From [Clostridium] aerotolerans DSM 5434 (GTDB lineage Bacteria > Bacillota > Clostridia > Lachnospirales > Lachnospiraceae): DNA of 64,000 bases. Both the position numbers and the translations under genes were made by a program. Positions within the stretch are counted from its first letter, which is position 1. Each line of letters opens with the position of its first letter. This document shows, piece by piece, positions 11,158-19,803 of this stretch. The stretch lies in contig NZ_JHWJ01000019.1 in NCBI RefSeq assembly GCF_000687555.1, positions 1 to 64,000 of the forward strand, given 5' to 3'. The notes beneath the pieces were generated by a model. The model searched no databases. It saw only the letters and a program-made list of their open reading frames with translations, and was not told the origin of the DNA.

Positions 11158-11913
11158 TCAGTTAGTTTTGTCTAATCTTGCTGCTTTAATACCGCTGAGA
11201 ATAATCTTCTTCGCTGCAACGGCATTCTCCTTAGACATAGGGGGAACATCCTTTAACGGATACTCCATTCCAAGGCTTTCATACTTCACCTTACCCATGT
11301 CGTGATAAGGAAGAACATCAAGAGCTTTGACATTAGTCAGTTCTCCGATAAAACGGCCCAGACGGTATAAATCCTCTTCTTGGTCCGTCAGACCCGGCAC
11401 GACTACGTGCCGGACCCAAACGGGAACCTCTAACTCATCTAAGTACCGGGCAAAATCCAAAATATTGTTGTTAGAATGTCCGGTTAATGGCTTATGCTTT
11501 TCGTTATCGATGTGTTTGATGTCAAGCATGACAAGACTGGTGGATTTTAAGAGCCGTTCGATTTTAGAAAGAAGCTCTTTGTCATCCCGCCTGAAGGTTA
11601 CCCCTGAGGTATCCAGACAGGTATGAATGTCTTTCTTTCTGGCAGCTTCAAACAGCTCTGTTACGAACTCAAGCTGCATCATCGGCTCGCCACCGGTGGC
11701 AGTGATGCCGCCGCCCCGGTAAAAGTTCCGGGACGACTCATACTGCCTTAAAATTTCGTCTACTGTCATCTCAGTACCACCAGCCATCTTCCAGGTATCC
11801 GGATTGTGGCAGTACTGACAACGCATAGGACAGCCCTGTAAAAAGACTACTAAGCGTACGCCTGGCCCGTCAACGGTACCGAAGCTTTCAATGGAATGAA
11901 TATGACCTGTCAT
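11158..11913 (-). CDS. pflA: Pyruvate formate-lyase activating enzyme (radical SAM)
   Basis: 251 aa, typical for PflA. The radical-SAM cluster motif is CPMRCQYCHNPDTW and the glycine-rich SAM-binding region is GGGITATGGEPMMQ. The N-terminal HSIESFGTVDGPGVRLVVFLQGC is diagnostic for PFL activases. The enzyme abstracts hydrogen from the glycine of pyruvate formate-lyase, making the catalytic radical. Here its target glycine is on a separate small protein (11939-12184), encoded immediately upstream, so it must dock on that 81-aa polypeptide, alone or in complex with PflB. Confidence 0.95.
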   Translation of the reverse strand: MTGHIHSIESFGTVDGPGVRLVVFLQGCPMRCQYCHNPDTWKMAGGTEMTVDEILRQYESSRNFYRGGGITATGGEPMMQLEFVTELFEAARKKDIHTCLDTSGVTFRRDDKELLSKIERLLKSTSLVMLDIKHIDNEKHKPLTGHSNNNILDFARYLDELEVPVWVRHVVVPGLTDQEEDLYRLGRFIGELTNVKALDVLPYHDMGKVKYESLGMEYPLKDVPPMSKENAVAAKKIILSGIKAARLDKTN

Positions 11914-11938
11914 GATTGATTCGCCTTCTTTACTTTAA

Positions 11939-12184
11939 TTAGATATTGTCGTGGAATGTACGGGAGATAACTTCATCCTGCTGCTCTTTTGTCAGTTTGA
12001 TAAAGTTTACTGCGTAACCGGAAACACGAACAGTAAGCTGTGGATAATTCTCTGGATGCTGCTGAGCATCTAAAAGAGTTTCACGGGTAAAAACGTTAAC
12101 ATTTAAGTGATGACCGCCTTCTTCTACGTAGCCATCTAATAAATTCACAAGATTGTCGATCTGGGATGTGCTGATATTTGCCAT
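11939..12184 (-). CDS. Separate glycyl-radical domain of pyruvate formate-lyase (GrcA/YfiD-like)
   Basis: 81 aa that align end to end with the C-terminal domain of pyruvate formate-lyase: [17 protein letters not shown], then [19 protein letters not shown] and [21 protein letters not shown]. Gly56 in RVSGYA is the radical glycine. It has its own strong ribosome site (AAGGAGG) and ATG. The large subunit gene (12464-14524) lacks this domain, so the radical must be provided in trans. E. coli GrcA/YfiD is a similar spare domain, but there PflB keeps its own. Gene order pflB, small paralogue, this gene, pflA on one strand supports one operon. Confidence 0.9.
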   Translation of the reverse strand: MANISTSQIDNLVNLLDGYVEEGGHHLNVNVFTRETLLDAQQHPENYPQLTVRVSGYAVNFIKLTKEQQDEVISRTFHDNI

Positions 12185-12223
12185 AGTGTTATCCTCCTTA
12201 TGTGTTTGTACAAATGTGTTTGA

Positions 12224-12451
12224 TTAGTCTTCCTGGTCCAGACCGAAGAAGAGAGTTGGCACTTTACATGCCTGATCGCCTTCTGCACAGTCTGAGGAAC
12301 TTGTTGTAGTAATTGTTTTTGCCATAGTCTTATCGGCATTTACGGTACCGTCTTTGTCGACACGGATGTTCATGTGTCCGCCATTACCTGTCATGAATTC
12401 ATCAAGCATGGAGACGATATCGTCGATTTGTTTGCTTTTCGGATCTGCCAT
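12224..12451 (-). CDS. Small paralogue of the glycyl-radical domain lacking the radical loop
   Basis: 75 aa from ATG 12451 (AAGGAG eight bases upstream; a GTG at 12460 is in frame but has no ribosome site). Residues about 8-32 (QIDDIVSMLDEFMTGNGGHMNIRV) clearly parallel the start of the neighbouring 81-aa domain ([24 protein letters not shown]). After that it diverges: no RVSGYA loop, instead a Ser/Thr stretch, two cysteines (DCAEGDQAC) and an acidic tail (FFGLDQED). It cannot carry the radical. It may be a structural or regulatory partner of the split enzyme or a decayed duplicate; maintained ribosome site and frame argue for expression. Function unknown. Confidence 0.75.
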   Translation of the reverse strand: MADPKSKQIDDIVSMLDEFMTGNGGHMNIRVDKDGTVNADKTMAKTITTTSSSDCAEGDQACKVPTLFFGLDQED

Positions 12452-12463
12452 AGCAGTCACTCC

Positions 12464-14524
12464 TTATTTCTGGTTTTCGCTAAGTTCCAGTTCAAGATCC
12501 AACTCTAAATCGCCGTGGAAGATCTGATCTTCCTTACCAAGAGCACCTGGAATGATGGAGAAGGTATTGGAGATACCATCCTGAGCATCTTTAAATGGAA
12601 GCTTTGCTACAGATGCAAGGGAAGCGACAGCACCGTGAGTATCTCTGTGGTGCATTGGGTTAGCACCTGGTGCGAATGCGTCACCTTTCTTACGTCCATC
12701 AGGAGTTGCTCCTGTGTTCTTACCATAAACTACGTTAGAGGTAATTGTCAAGATAGAGGTTGTAGGAATACCATTTCTGTAAGTGTGGTTTTCCTTAATA
12801 TAGGACATAAATGTGTGAACCAGATCATGAGCGATTAAGTCAACGCGGTCATCGTTGTTGCCGTATTTCGGGAAGTCACCTTCAATTTCATAATCAGTAA
12901 CAACACCGTTCTCGTCGCGGATTGTTTTAACCTTTGCATACTTAATAGCAGAAAGGGAATCAGCCACTACGGAAAGTCCAGCGATACCGGTTGCGAACCA
13001 ACGGGTTACTTCTCTATCATGAAGAGCCATCTGAATGCGCTCATAGCTGTATTTGTCATGCATGAAGTGAATGATGTTAAGTGTATTTACATAAACAGAA
13101 GCCAGCCACTTCATCATCTGCTTGTAGGATTCTAATACTTCGTCGTACTCTAAATATTCAGAGGTAATCGGACGGTATTTTGGTCCTATCTGCTTTTTGG
13201 AGATCTCATCTACACCGCCGTTGATTGCGTATAAGAGACATTTTGCAAGGTTGGCACGAGCGCCGAAGAACTGCATCTCTTTACCAACTCTCATGGAAGA
13301 TACGCAGCAAGCGATGGCATAGTCATCACCGTGAGTAACTCTCATTAAGTCGTCGTTCTCATACTGGATAGAAGAGGACTCGATGGAAGACTTAGCACAG
13401 AAGCGTTTGAAGCCTTCTGGAAGTCTTGTAGACCAGAGAACGGTTAAGTTTGGCTCTGGAGCGGTTCCTAATGTATTTAATGTGTGCAGATAACGGAAGG
13501 ACATCTTTGTAACAAGGTGACGACCGTCAATACCTACACCACCGATAGACTCAGTTACCCAGGTAGGATCTCCTGAGAATAACTCGTTGTATTCTGGTGT
13601 ACGAGCAAATTTTACAAGACGAAGCTTCATAACGAAGTGGTCTACGAATTCCTGAATCTGCTCCTCAGTGAAGGTACCTTCCTCTAAGTCTCTCTGAGCG
13701 TATACATCGATGAATGTGGAGGTACGTCCAAGGGACATAGCAGCACCGTTCTGATCTTTAACAGCAGCCAGATATGCCATGTAGGTCCACTGGATTGCTT
13801 CCTGTACGTTCTCAGCTGGTCTTGAAAGGTCAATACCGTAGATCTGACCAAGTTTCTTTAAATCTTTCAGAGCGCGGATCTGCTCGGATAATTCCTCGCG
13901 GTCGCGGATAACATCAGCGTACATAACAGAGCTGGTGGTATCTTTCTGATCTTCTTTATCCTGAATCAGGAAATCGATTCCGTAAAGAGCCACACGACGG
14001 TAGTCACCGATGATACGTCCACGGCCGTAAGCATCTGGAAGTCCAGTGATGATATGGCTGGAACGGCAGTCACGCATTTCCTGTGTGTAAGCATCGAAAA
14101 CACCTGCGTTGTGTGTTTTTCTATGTGTGGAGAAGAATTCCTTAACTTCTGGGTCAAGGGTATAACCATTGTCTGCACAAGCCTTCTCTGCCATACGAAT
14201 ACCGCCGTAAGGCTGTAAGGAACGCTTAAATGGCTTATCTGTCTGGAATCCAACGATTTTCTCTTTGTCTTTGTTTAAATATCCTGGTCCATGGGAAGTA
14301 AGGGAAGAAATAACCTTTGTGTCCATATCAAGAACGCCGCCGGCTTCTCTTTCTTTTTTAGATAATTCAAGAACCTGCTCCCAAAGCTCTTTGGTAGCGG
14401 CAGTCGCTCCAACAAGGAAAGAGTCGTCGCCGTCGTAAGGGGTATAGTTCTTCTGGATAAAGTCCCGGACGTTAACTTCACGTTCCCAAGCGCCGCCTTT
14501 AAAGGCTCTCCATTCTGGTCTCAT
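12464..14524 (-). CDS. pflB: Pyruvate formate-lyase large part, without its glycyl-radical domain
   Basis: 686 aa from ATG 14522-14524 (TGGAGGT upstream; start [11 protein letters not shown] as in other PFLs). It has the active-site cysteine pair in [12 protein letters not shown] (near residue 412) and the surrounding [14 protein letters not shown]. The protein follows PFL up to [26 protein letters not shown] and then stops after an acidic tail, about 60 residues short of usual enzymes; the missing part is exactly the glycyl-radical domain, which is encoded separately at 11939-12184. PFL converts pyruvate and CoA to acetyl-CoA and formate. The cut falls at a domain boundary, and the next gene has its own start and ribosome site, so this looks like a fixed split, not a frameshift. 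Confidence 0.92.
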   Translation of the reverse strand: MRPEWRAFKGGAWEREVNVRDFIQKNYTPYDGDDSFLVGATAATKELWEQVLELSKKEREAGGVLDMDTKVISSLTSHGPGYLNKDKEKIVGFQTDKPFKRSLQPYGGIRMAEKACADNGYTLDPEVKEFFSTHRKTHNAGVFDAYTQEMRDCRSSHIITGLPDAYGRGRIIGDYRRVALYGIDFLIQDKEDQKDTTSSVMYADVIRDREELSEQIRALKDLKKLGQIYGIDLSRPAENVQEAIQWTYMAYLAAVKDQNGAAMSLGRTSTFIDVYAQRDLEEGTFTEEQIQEFVDHFVMKLRLVKFARTPEYNELFSGDPTWVTESIGGVGIDGRHLVTKMSFRYLHTLNTLGTAPEPNLTVLWSTRLPEGFKRFCAKSSIESSSIQYENDDLMRVTHGDDYAIACCVSSMRVGKEMQFFGARANLAKCLLYAINGGVDEISKKQIGPKYRPITSEYLEYDEVLESYKQMMKWLASVYVNTLNIIHFMHDKYSYERIQMALHDREVTRWFATGIAGLSVVADSLSAIKYAKVKTIRDENGVVTDYEIEGDFPKYGNNDDRVDLIAHDLVHTFMSYIKENHTYRNGIPTTSILTITSNVVYGKNTGATPDGRKKGDAFAPGANPMHHRDTHGAVASLASVAKLPFKDAQDGISNTFSIIPGALGKEDQIFHGDLELDLELELSENQK

Positions 14525-14588
14525 AGTGTTGTACCTCCAAAATTCTTTATAAGTAATGTCAATAGTTAAGTGCAATCAAAGATAATAT

Positions 14589-14609
14589 TTCATACAATCT
14601 TTGTATGAA
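14589..14609. promoter_or_regulatory. Perfect inverted repeat at the pfl transcription start (candidate operator)
   Basis: Arms TTCATACAA and TTGTATGAA around the spacer TCT, positioned on the expected +1 of the pfl promoter. A repressor bound here would block initiation. It does not match the Rex consensus (TTGTGA-n6-TCACAA). Confidence 0.55.
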
Positions 14610-14612
14610 TAT

Positions 14613-14642
14613 ATTATATATGAATACTGTATACAATGTCAA
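14613..14642 (-). promoter_or_regulatory. Sigma-A promoter of the pfl operon
   Basis: On the minus strand TTGACA (14642-14637) and TATAAT (14618-14613), both perfect consensus, separated by 18 bases. The expected transcript start is near 14606, about 80 bases ahead of the pflB ATG. Confidence 0.8.
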
Positions 14643-14766
14643 GCATATCCTCATTATTGATAAAAATTTTTATAAATTGATAAAAGTGATTTTTATCTTG
14701 CTTATTATAGGAAAAAGTATTATATTATAATGACAATATGTACATTTTTAAAAGGAGGTATACGAG

Positions 14767-14967
14767 ATGCAGATCGATAAAGATATGGTAATCGGCAATT
14801 TGCTTCAGATTGATGAATGCATAGCACCAATTTTAATGCGTGCAGGCATGCATTGCCTTGGATGCCCATCCTCTCAGGGAGAGTCATTAGAGGAAGCTTG
14901 CATGGTTCATGGATTAGACTGTGACGTTTTAGTTTCCCAGATTAATGAAGTTCTGGCAGACAGATAA
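14767..14967 (+). CDS. DUF1858 / hybrid-cluster-associated redox-disulfide domain protein
   Basis: 66 aa. It matches the short domain also found at the N-terminus of ScdA/RIC-type proteins: [43 protein letters not shown]. The CLGC pair is the expected redox-active disulfide. Ribosome site AAAGGAGG. It is divergent from the pfl operon and ends in a terminator. Proposed role is thiol redox chemistry or Fe-S/NO stress handling; no direct partner is adjacent. Confidence 0.85.
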   Translation: MQIDKDMVIGNLLQIDECIAPILMRAGMHCLGCPSSQGESLEEACMVHGLDCDVLVSQINEVLADR

Positions 14968-14975
14968 ATATATAT

Positions 14976-15013
14976 AAGGAGGCAGGTCGTTTTGATCTGT
15001 CTCCTTATTTTTT
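14976..15013 (+). terminator. Terminator of the DUF1858 gene
   Basis: A 13-base stem with G-U pairs (14976-14988 with 14994-15006), a 5-base loop and a run of seven T. Confidence 0.8.
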
Positions 15014-15017
15014 TGTT

Positions 15018-15893
15018 TTATATTGATATCTTTTTTTCTTCCCGGTAATGTCTGGGGCTGATTCCGTATTCCTGTTTGAAAATTTTTGAAAAGGTAAGGG
15101 GATTGTCATATCCGATGCCGGTGGCGATCTCCTGAATGGACATAGAAGTGTCAGTAAGCTGCTTTGCGGCGATATTAAGCTTAAACCTCATCAGATATTC
15201 TTTCGGTGAAACGTGAAGCTGTTTTTTAAATATAGATGTCAGATAGGAACGGTTGATTCCAATATAATCTGCAATGTCCTGTACGGTAATATGTTCGTAA
15301 TGAAGCTTTATATATTGAAGTGCATAATCCACATAGGTGTCGATGGAATAATCGTACTGCTTTTTGCGGCTTGTCTTTAAAGAACTCTGCATCTCGATCA
15401 GAGAAGAAAGTATCTCATATAAATATCCCACTCGCCGGATTTCATTATAAAAAGTAAGCTGGTTTAAATCCAGAATCTTCTGAATCATGGGAAGATAGAC
15501 CTGGCTTGGAATTTGGGAGTGAATGGCTGGTGAATCAGCAGATAGTCCGGCATAGCTTAAGTAAGCCTCTGCCATCTCTCCGTCAAAGGTGATCCACATA
15601 TATTCCCAGGGATTTTCATAGTTCGCGTGATAACGGATGGGGATTCCCTTGGGAATTAAGAAAATATCGTCGGTCTTTAAATCATACTGCTTTTCCCCAA
15701 TAATAAGAGCACCTGTGCCTTCCAGCACAAAATGAAGATGATACTCATTAGGAATCTTATGATCGTAGGTATAGCCTGGGGGACACTTCTGGATTCCGCA
15801 GTGGACCAGGTATAAGTCATTGGTCTGCCGCTTGATATTTCTTAAACAGCGAAAACCGGCTACGTTATTGTATGTGGTTTGTTTTTCCATCAA
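15018..15893 (-). CDS. AraC-family transcriptional regulator
   Basis: About 290 aa: an N-terminal cupin-like sensor domain (HCGIQKCPPGYTYDHKIPNEYHLHFVLEG) and a C-terminal double helix-turn-helix (VQDIADYIGINRSYLTSIFKKQLHVSPKEYL, IQEIATGIGYDNPLTFSKIFKQEYGISPRHYR). Such regulators activate sugar-utilisation genes. The start is either TTG 15893 (nine bases after GGAGG) or ATG 15890; both give nearly the same protein. It lies downstream of the GH4 gene on the same strand but behind a terminator, so it can be partly uncoupled. Confidence 0.88.
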   Translation of the reverse strand: MMEKQTTYNNVAGFRCLRNIKRQTNDLYLVHCGIQKCPPGYTYDHKIPNEYHLHFVLEGTGALIIGEKQYDLKTDDIFLIPKGIPIRYHANYENPWEYMWITFDGEMAEAYLSYAGLSADSPAIHSQIPSQVYLPMIQKILDLNQLTFYNEIRRVGYLYEILSSLIEMQSSLKTSRKKQYDYSIDTYVDYALQYIKLHYEHITVQDIADYIGINRSYLTSIFKKQLHVSPKEYLMRFKLNIAAKQLTDTSMSIQEIATGIGYDNPLTFSKIFKQEYGISPRHYREEKKISI

Positions 15894-15917
15894 TGAAATC
15901 CACCTCCATATAGAAAA

Positions 15918-15963
15918 AGACCCGTCCAGACAGCAGCTTTAAAACTGATATCTGATGGGTCTA
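15918..15963 (-). terminator. Terminator after the GH4 gene
   Basis: On the minus strand AGACCC-AUC pairs with GAC-GGGUCU around an internal weak stem, followed by UUUUCU. It lies between the GH4 gene and the downstream AraC-type gene. Confidence 0.65.
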
Positions 15964-16014
15964 TTATACAGGAAGCCAATATGACATGCAAATATTATTT
16001 AACGCAAATGACCC

Positions 16015-17337
16015 TTAACGGTACATTTTCATGTATTCTCCATGAGCTTCGATCAGCTCATCTACCATTGCCCGTATGTCCCTTATGTTAAGCTCGGCAC
16101 TGGTATGAGGATCCAGCATGGCTGCCTGATAGATCATGGAGACATCTCTGTTATGAGCGGCCTCTATGGTAAGAAGCTGAGGATTTATATTTGTCATATT
16201 CATGGCAGCCAGCTGGGTAGGAAGGCGGCCAACCCGGCATGGAGTGATTCCGCTTCCGTCTACCAGACATGGAACTTCCACACAGGCATCGGAGGGAAGA
16301 TTCTCAATGAGGCCGTGATTTAATACACTTGCGCCGATCTTATAAGGCTGATTGGTTACAATTGCTTCCATAATATAAGAAGCGTATTCCAGGGACCGGG
16401 TGTGAGTGATTTCTCCGTTATTTAATATAGAAGCTTTTTCCTCTTCCCAGCCTTTGATCTGTTTGATGCAGCGGCGGGGGTATTCATCAAGAGGAATCTG
16501 GAAATCTTCAATCATCTCCGGATACTTTGATTTAATAAATAATGGGTTATATTCCGCGTTGTGCTCGCTGGATTCGGTGCAGTAATATCCAAGATGTTGT
16601 ATGTATTCAAAACGAACCATATCTTTATGCTTCTCTGTCTGATTCTTATAAAGTGCTTTTTCACGAATGACCGGATAAAGATCGTTGCCGTCTCTATCAT
16701 TTAACTTCAACAGCCAGGCCATGTGATTGATTCCGGCAATCAGCTCGGTACGGCCCTCAAGCTTATCCTCCATATCAAGCTCCTTTAATAAGGTCTCTGA
16801 GCATACCTGAACGCTGTGGCAGAGTCCGATGGTCTTGATGGAAGTATACTTCTGCATATAGCCAGTGAGAATGGCCATTGGATTGGTGTAGTTTAAGAAA
16901 TAGGCATTGGGACATACCTCTTCCATATCCTTTGCAAACTCTTCAAGAACCGGTATGGTTCTAAGTCCTCTCATAATTCCCCCGATTCCCAGGGTATCGG
17001 CTATGGTCTGCTTTAAGCCGTACTTCTTAGGAATATCAAAGTCAATGATGGTACAGGGATCGTACCCGCCCACCTGGATGGCATTTACTACAAAGGTGGC
17101 ATCACGAAGCGCTTCTTTTCTGTTTTCCACTCCAAGATATCCTTTGATTTTAGCACGGCCCTGGTTTATGTTTTTGTTGATTGCATTAAGAATCAGTTCG
17201 GAATCAGAAAGACGCTCCGAATCGATGTCATAGAGGGCAATTTGTGCATCCCAAAGCACAGGAGTGCACATGCAGTCACCCAGGACATTTCTTGCAAAAA
17301 TGGTGCTTCCAGCCCCCATAAACGTTATTTTTACCAT
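16015..17337 (-). CDS. GH4 family glycosidase, probable alpha-galactosidase/alpha-glucosidase
   Basis: 440 aa, full length for glycoside hydrolase family 4. The N-terminal NAD-binding motif is ITFMGAGSTIFARNVL; family motifs include ATFVVNAIQVGG, FLNYTNPMAILTGYM and GLCHSVQV (catalytic-site Cys-His that holds Mn2+), and GINHMAW. GH4 enzymes cleave by an NAD- and Mn-dependent oxidation/elimination route. The overall sequence is most like MelA/AglA-type alpha-galactosidases that act on non-phosphorylated sugars. It lacks a signal peptide. It is divergent from the AraC gene at 17457 and the GH36/ABC operon, so it probably belongs to the same alpha-galactoside regulon. Confidence 0.85.
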   Translation of the reverse strand: MVKITFMGAGSTIFARNVLGDCMCTPVLWDAQIALYDIDSERLSDSELILNAINKNINQGRAKIKGYLGVENRKEALRDATFVVNAIQVGGYDPCTIIDFDIPKKYGLKQTIADTLGIGGIMRGLRTIPVLEEFAKDMEEVCPNAYFLNYTNPMAILTGYMQKYTSIKTIGLCHSVQVCSETLLKELDMEDKLEGRTELIAGINHMAWLLKLNDRDGNDLYPVIREKALYKNQTEKHKDMVRFEYIQHLGYYCTESSEHNAEYNPLFIKSKYPEMIEDFQIPLDEYPRRCIKQIKGWEEEKASILNNGEITHTRSLEYASYIMEAIVTNQPYKIGASVLNHGLIENLPSDACVEVPCLVDGSGITPCRVGRLPTQLAAMNMTNINPQLLTIEAAHNRDVSMIYQAAMLDPHTSAELNIRDIRAMVDELIEAHGEYMKMYR

Positions 17338-17456
17338 ATGAATTCCTCCTTATTTTTCATTGCAGCCCTGATGATGCTATTGTATAATTGCCATAGATAA
17401 AAAGATAGGAAGATTGTTTCCTATAATTGTTATTTTGTTGCATGGAGGTATGCTTA

Positions 17457-18269
17457 ATGAACCAGACAGCCAGAGGAATTACCATCTATTTCTGCGGCCA
17501 TGAATCCTGTGCACCAGGGCATTTTTTCGGTCCTGCCATACGGACCCATTATCTGCTGCATGTGATTCTTAAGGGGAAGGGAATTTACCGGACAGGAAGT
17601 AAAGAGTATTCTTTAAAGGAAGGAGAGGGATTTTTAATTAAGCCTCAGGAGGTGACTTATTATGAAGCAGATCCGCTGGAACCCTGGGAATATGCCTGGG
17701 TATCTTTTGCTGGTGGGGATGGGGAGCGCCTTTTAAGGGAGCATAAACAGGAAGAAACCGGATATATTTATGGGTTTGAGGAAGGAAATGAGTGGAAACG
17801 CTGCATGTCTAAGCTGGTAGAGTTATTTTTGGAAGGAGGGGATAGACAGGATGCCATGACAGGGTATTTTTATCTCCTGTTTTCCATGCTTCCAAAAAGA
17901 AAGGAGGAGGGCGAGTTTGAAGCCAGCTACTTATTAAGTGCAGAGTCCTACATCCATCATAATTTCAGCTATTCCATACGGATCGAGGATGTGGCCCGAC
18001 ATGTGGGCATCGACAGAACCTACCTATATAAGCTTTTCATGAAGCATAAAAAGATTTCTCCCAAGCAGTATTTAACGGCTTATCGAATTATGGAGGCAAA
18101 AAGACTGCTGGAGGATACGGAGCTATCCATGACAGAAACCGGATTATCCTGCGGCTTTCATGATGCTTCTGTATTCTGCAGATGCTTTCAACAGGCAGAG
18201 GGGCAGTCCCCCCTTCAATATCGGAAAGGAATTCGGTCTGGCAGCCTGGGATATAACAAAATACCATAA
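17457..18269 (+). CDS. AraC-family regulator of the alpha-galactoside locus
   Basis: 270 aa from ATG 17457, which follows GGAGGT; upstream in-frame codons overlap a TATAAT at 17422-17427 and are not likely translated. N-terminal cupin-like domain (FFGPAIRTHYLLHVILKGKGIYRTG) and two C-terminal helix-turn-helix units (IRIEDVARHVGIDRTYLYKLFMKHKKISPKQYL and MTETGLSCGFHDASVFCRCFQQAEGQSPLQYR). Divergent from the GH4 gene and directly upstream of the sugar ABC operon, so it is the likely activator of both. The downstream operon promoter has a good -10 and a poor -35, as expected for activator dependence. Confidence 0.88.
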   Translation: MNQTARGITIYFCGHESCAPGHFFGPAIRTHYLLHVILKGKGIYRTGSKEYSLKEGEGFLIKPQEVTYYEADPLEPWEYAWVSFAGGDGERLLREHKQEETGYIYGFEEGNEWKRCMSKLVELFLEGGDRQDAMTGYFYLLFSMLPKRKEEGEFEASYLLSAESYIHHNFSYSIRIEDVARHVGIDRTYLYKLFMKHKKISPKQYLTAYRIMEAKRLLEDTELSMTETGLSCGFHDASVFCRCFQQAEGQSPLQYRKGIRSGSLGYNKIP

Positions 18270-18294
18270 TTCAATCACAAAAATCCATGTTATT

Positions 18295-18325
18295 TATGCA
18301 AACTATATATTATAATGATTGCATA
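18295..18325 (+). promoter_or_regulatory. Activator-type promoter with flanking inverted repeat
   Basis: TATAAT at 18311-18316 has no recognisable -35 at 17 bases. The -10 is enclosed by TATGCAA (18295-18301) and TTGCATA (18319-18325), a perfect 7-base inverted repeat that could be a regulator site. Confidence 0.45.
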
Positions 18326-18401
18326 CAAAAGAAAAGTGCACAAAAAGTATTGGCATTATTTAAAGAAAACATGTAAAATAGTCAAACAGGGAGGTAGCGT
18401 A

Positions 18402-19742
18402 ATGAGACGTAAATGGGGATTTACAGCGGCATTTGCAGCAATTGCTGCAGCAGCACTTGTGGGATGTGCGAGCCAGCAGACAGGAAAAGAAGCTACGTCA
18501 GCCGGCAAAGAGGAGACAAAGCAGGCGGCGGAAACCACCAAGGCAGCAGAGAATACTGGTGGAGGCAAGACACTGACGGTTGCTATCTGGGATAAGAACC
18601 AGGAGCCGGGGTTAACAGAGATCATGAAGGACTTTACCCAGGCAACAGGAATTAAGACCCAGATACAGGTTACCCCATGGGAGCAGTACTGGACCATGTT
18701 GGAGGCAGGGGCTACCGGTGGTTCTCTTCCTGATGTATTCTGGATGCATTCCAATGAGATTGCCAAGTATGCTCAGTATGACATGCTTCTTGACTTGACA
18801 GACCGGATCAAGGACAGCAAGACCCTTGAGATGGATAAATTCCCAAAAGAAATCGTAGATATTTATAATTGGGAAGGGAAAAAGCAGTTTGCAGTTCCTA
18901 AGGACATTGATACCATCGCACTTTGGTATAACAAGACCATGTTTGATGAGGCTGGACTTTCCTATCCAGACGCCAGCTGGACCTGGGATACTTTTGCAGA
19001 TGCAGCGAAAAAGCTGACAAAGTCAGATGGAAGCCAGTACGGCTTTGCCATTAACCCAACCAATGATCAGGCAGGCTGGTGTAATATTGTTTATGATATG
19101 GGCGGTTACGTCATCAGTGACGATAAGAAGTCCTCCGGCTTTGGCCAGGAAGGAACCATTAAAGGACTTACCTTCCTTACCGATTTAATGAAGGCAGGAT
19201 ACGCACCGCCATATGAAGTAATTGCTGAGAATAAAGAAGAAGCGTTGTTTGAAGCTGGTAAAGTGGCTATGATCACACAGGGCTCCTGGATGCTTCCAGA
19301 GCTTTGCAACAATGATTATGTAAAATCAAACTGTGACATTGCAGTTCTTCCAAAGGATGCCACATCCGGAAGAAGAGCAACGATCTATAATGGTCTTGGC
19401 TGGGCAGCATCAGGCAATACCTCCATGCCGGAAGAAGCATGGAAGCTGATTGAATACATGGGCTCCAAAGACGCACAGCAGAAGCAGTCTGACCTTGGAA
19501 TCGTTATGTCTGCTTATGCAGGAACCACAGACAACTGGGTGAAATCCTATCCTTCCTTTAACTTAAAGGCTTATCTTGACATGATGGATGACCTTGTAAT
19601 CCGTCCATATTCCAAATCAACCATGGCATGGACCAACATGATCCATGAAAAGCTGATTGATGCCTGGAACGGAAACAAGAGCACAGAGGAAGTATGTAAG
19701 GATATTGAAAAGGAAATGAATTCCATGCTGGCAAACGAATAA
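18402..19742 (+). CDS. Sugar ABC transporter substrate-binding lipoprotein (family 1)
   Basis: 446 aa from ATG 18402 behind GGGAGGT; earlier in-frame codons lack a ribosome site. A lipoprotein signal peptide ends at LVGC with Cys22, followed by a low-complexity Thr/Lys/Glu linker. The mature part is a MalE/MsmE-type binding protein (LTVAIWDKNQEPGLTEIM; YNKTMFDEAGLSYPD; GKVAMITQGSWMLPEL). It delivers an oligosaccharide to the two permeases that follow. With the GH36 enzyme in the operon the ligand is likely raffinose, melibiose or a related alpha-galactoside. A leaky terminator follows and probably makes this gene more highly expressed than the permeases. No ATPase is present in the operon, so a shared MsmK-type ATPase must be used. 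Confidence 0.92.
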   Translation: MRRKWGFTAAFAAIAAAALVGCASQQTGKEATSAGKEETKQAAETTKAAENTGGGKTLTVAIWDKNQEPGLTEIMKDFTQATGIKTQIQVTPWEQYWTMLEAGATGGSLPDVFWMHSNEIAKYAQYDMLLDLTDRIKDSKTLEMDKFPKEIVDIYNWEGKKQFAVPKDIDTIALWYNKTMFDEAGLSYPDASWTWDTFADAAKKLTKSDGSQYGFAINPTNDQAGWCNIVYDMGGYVISDDKKSSGFGQEGTIKGLTFLTDLMKAGYAPPYEVIAENKEEALFEAGKVAMITQGSWMLPELCNNDYVKSNCDIAVLPKDATSGRRATIYNGLGWAASGNTSMPEEAWKLIEYMGSKDAQQKQSDLGIVMSAYAGTTDNWVKSYPSFNLKAYLDMMDDLVIRPYSKSTMAWTNMIHEKLIDAWNGNKSTEEVCKDIEKEMNSMLANE

Positions 19743-19750
19743 GTAAGGCA

Positions 19751-19780
19751 GGGGAGGCGATAAGGATTGCCTCCCCCTTT
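19751..19780 (+). terminator. Intra-operon attenuating terminator
   Basis: GGGGAGGC (19751-19758) pairs with GCCTCCCC (19769-19776) and is followed by CTTTT. It sits between the binding-protein and permease genes. Confidence 0.7.
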
Positions 19781-19803
19781 TAATCAGAGATGGGAGGGGC
19801 TAC

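Noticed and set aside
12185-12463. Interpretation of the split pfl genes as one gene broken by frameshifts
   Set aside because: Each part has its own ribosome site and start, the break falls at a domain boundary, and the middle gene contains diverged sequence, so simple frameshift does not restore a normal enzyme.
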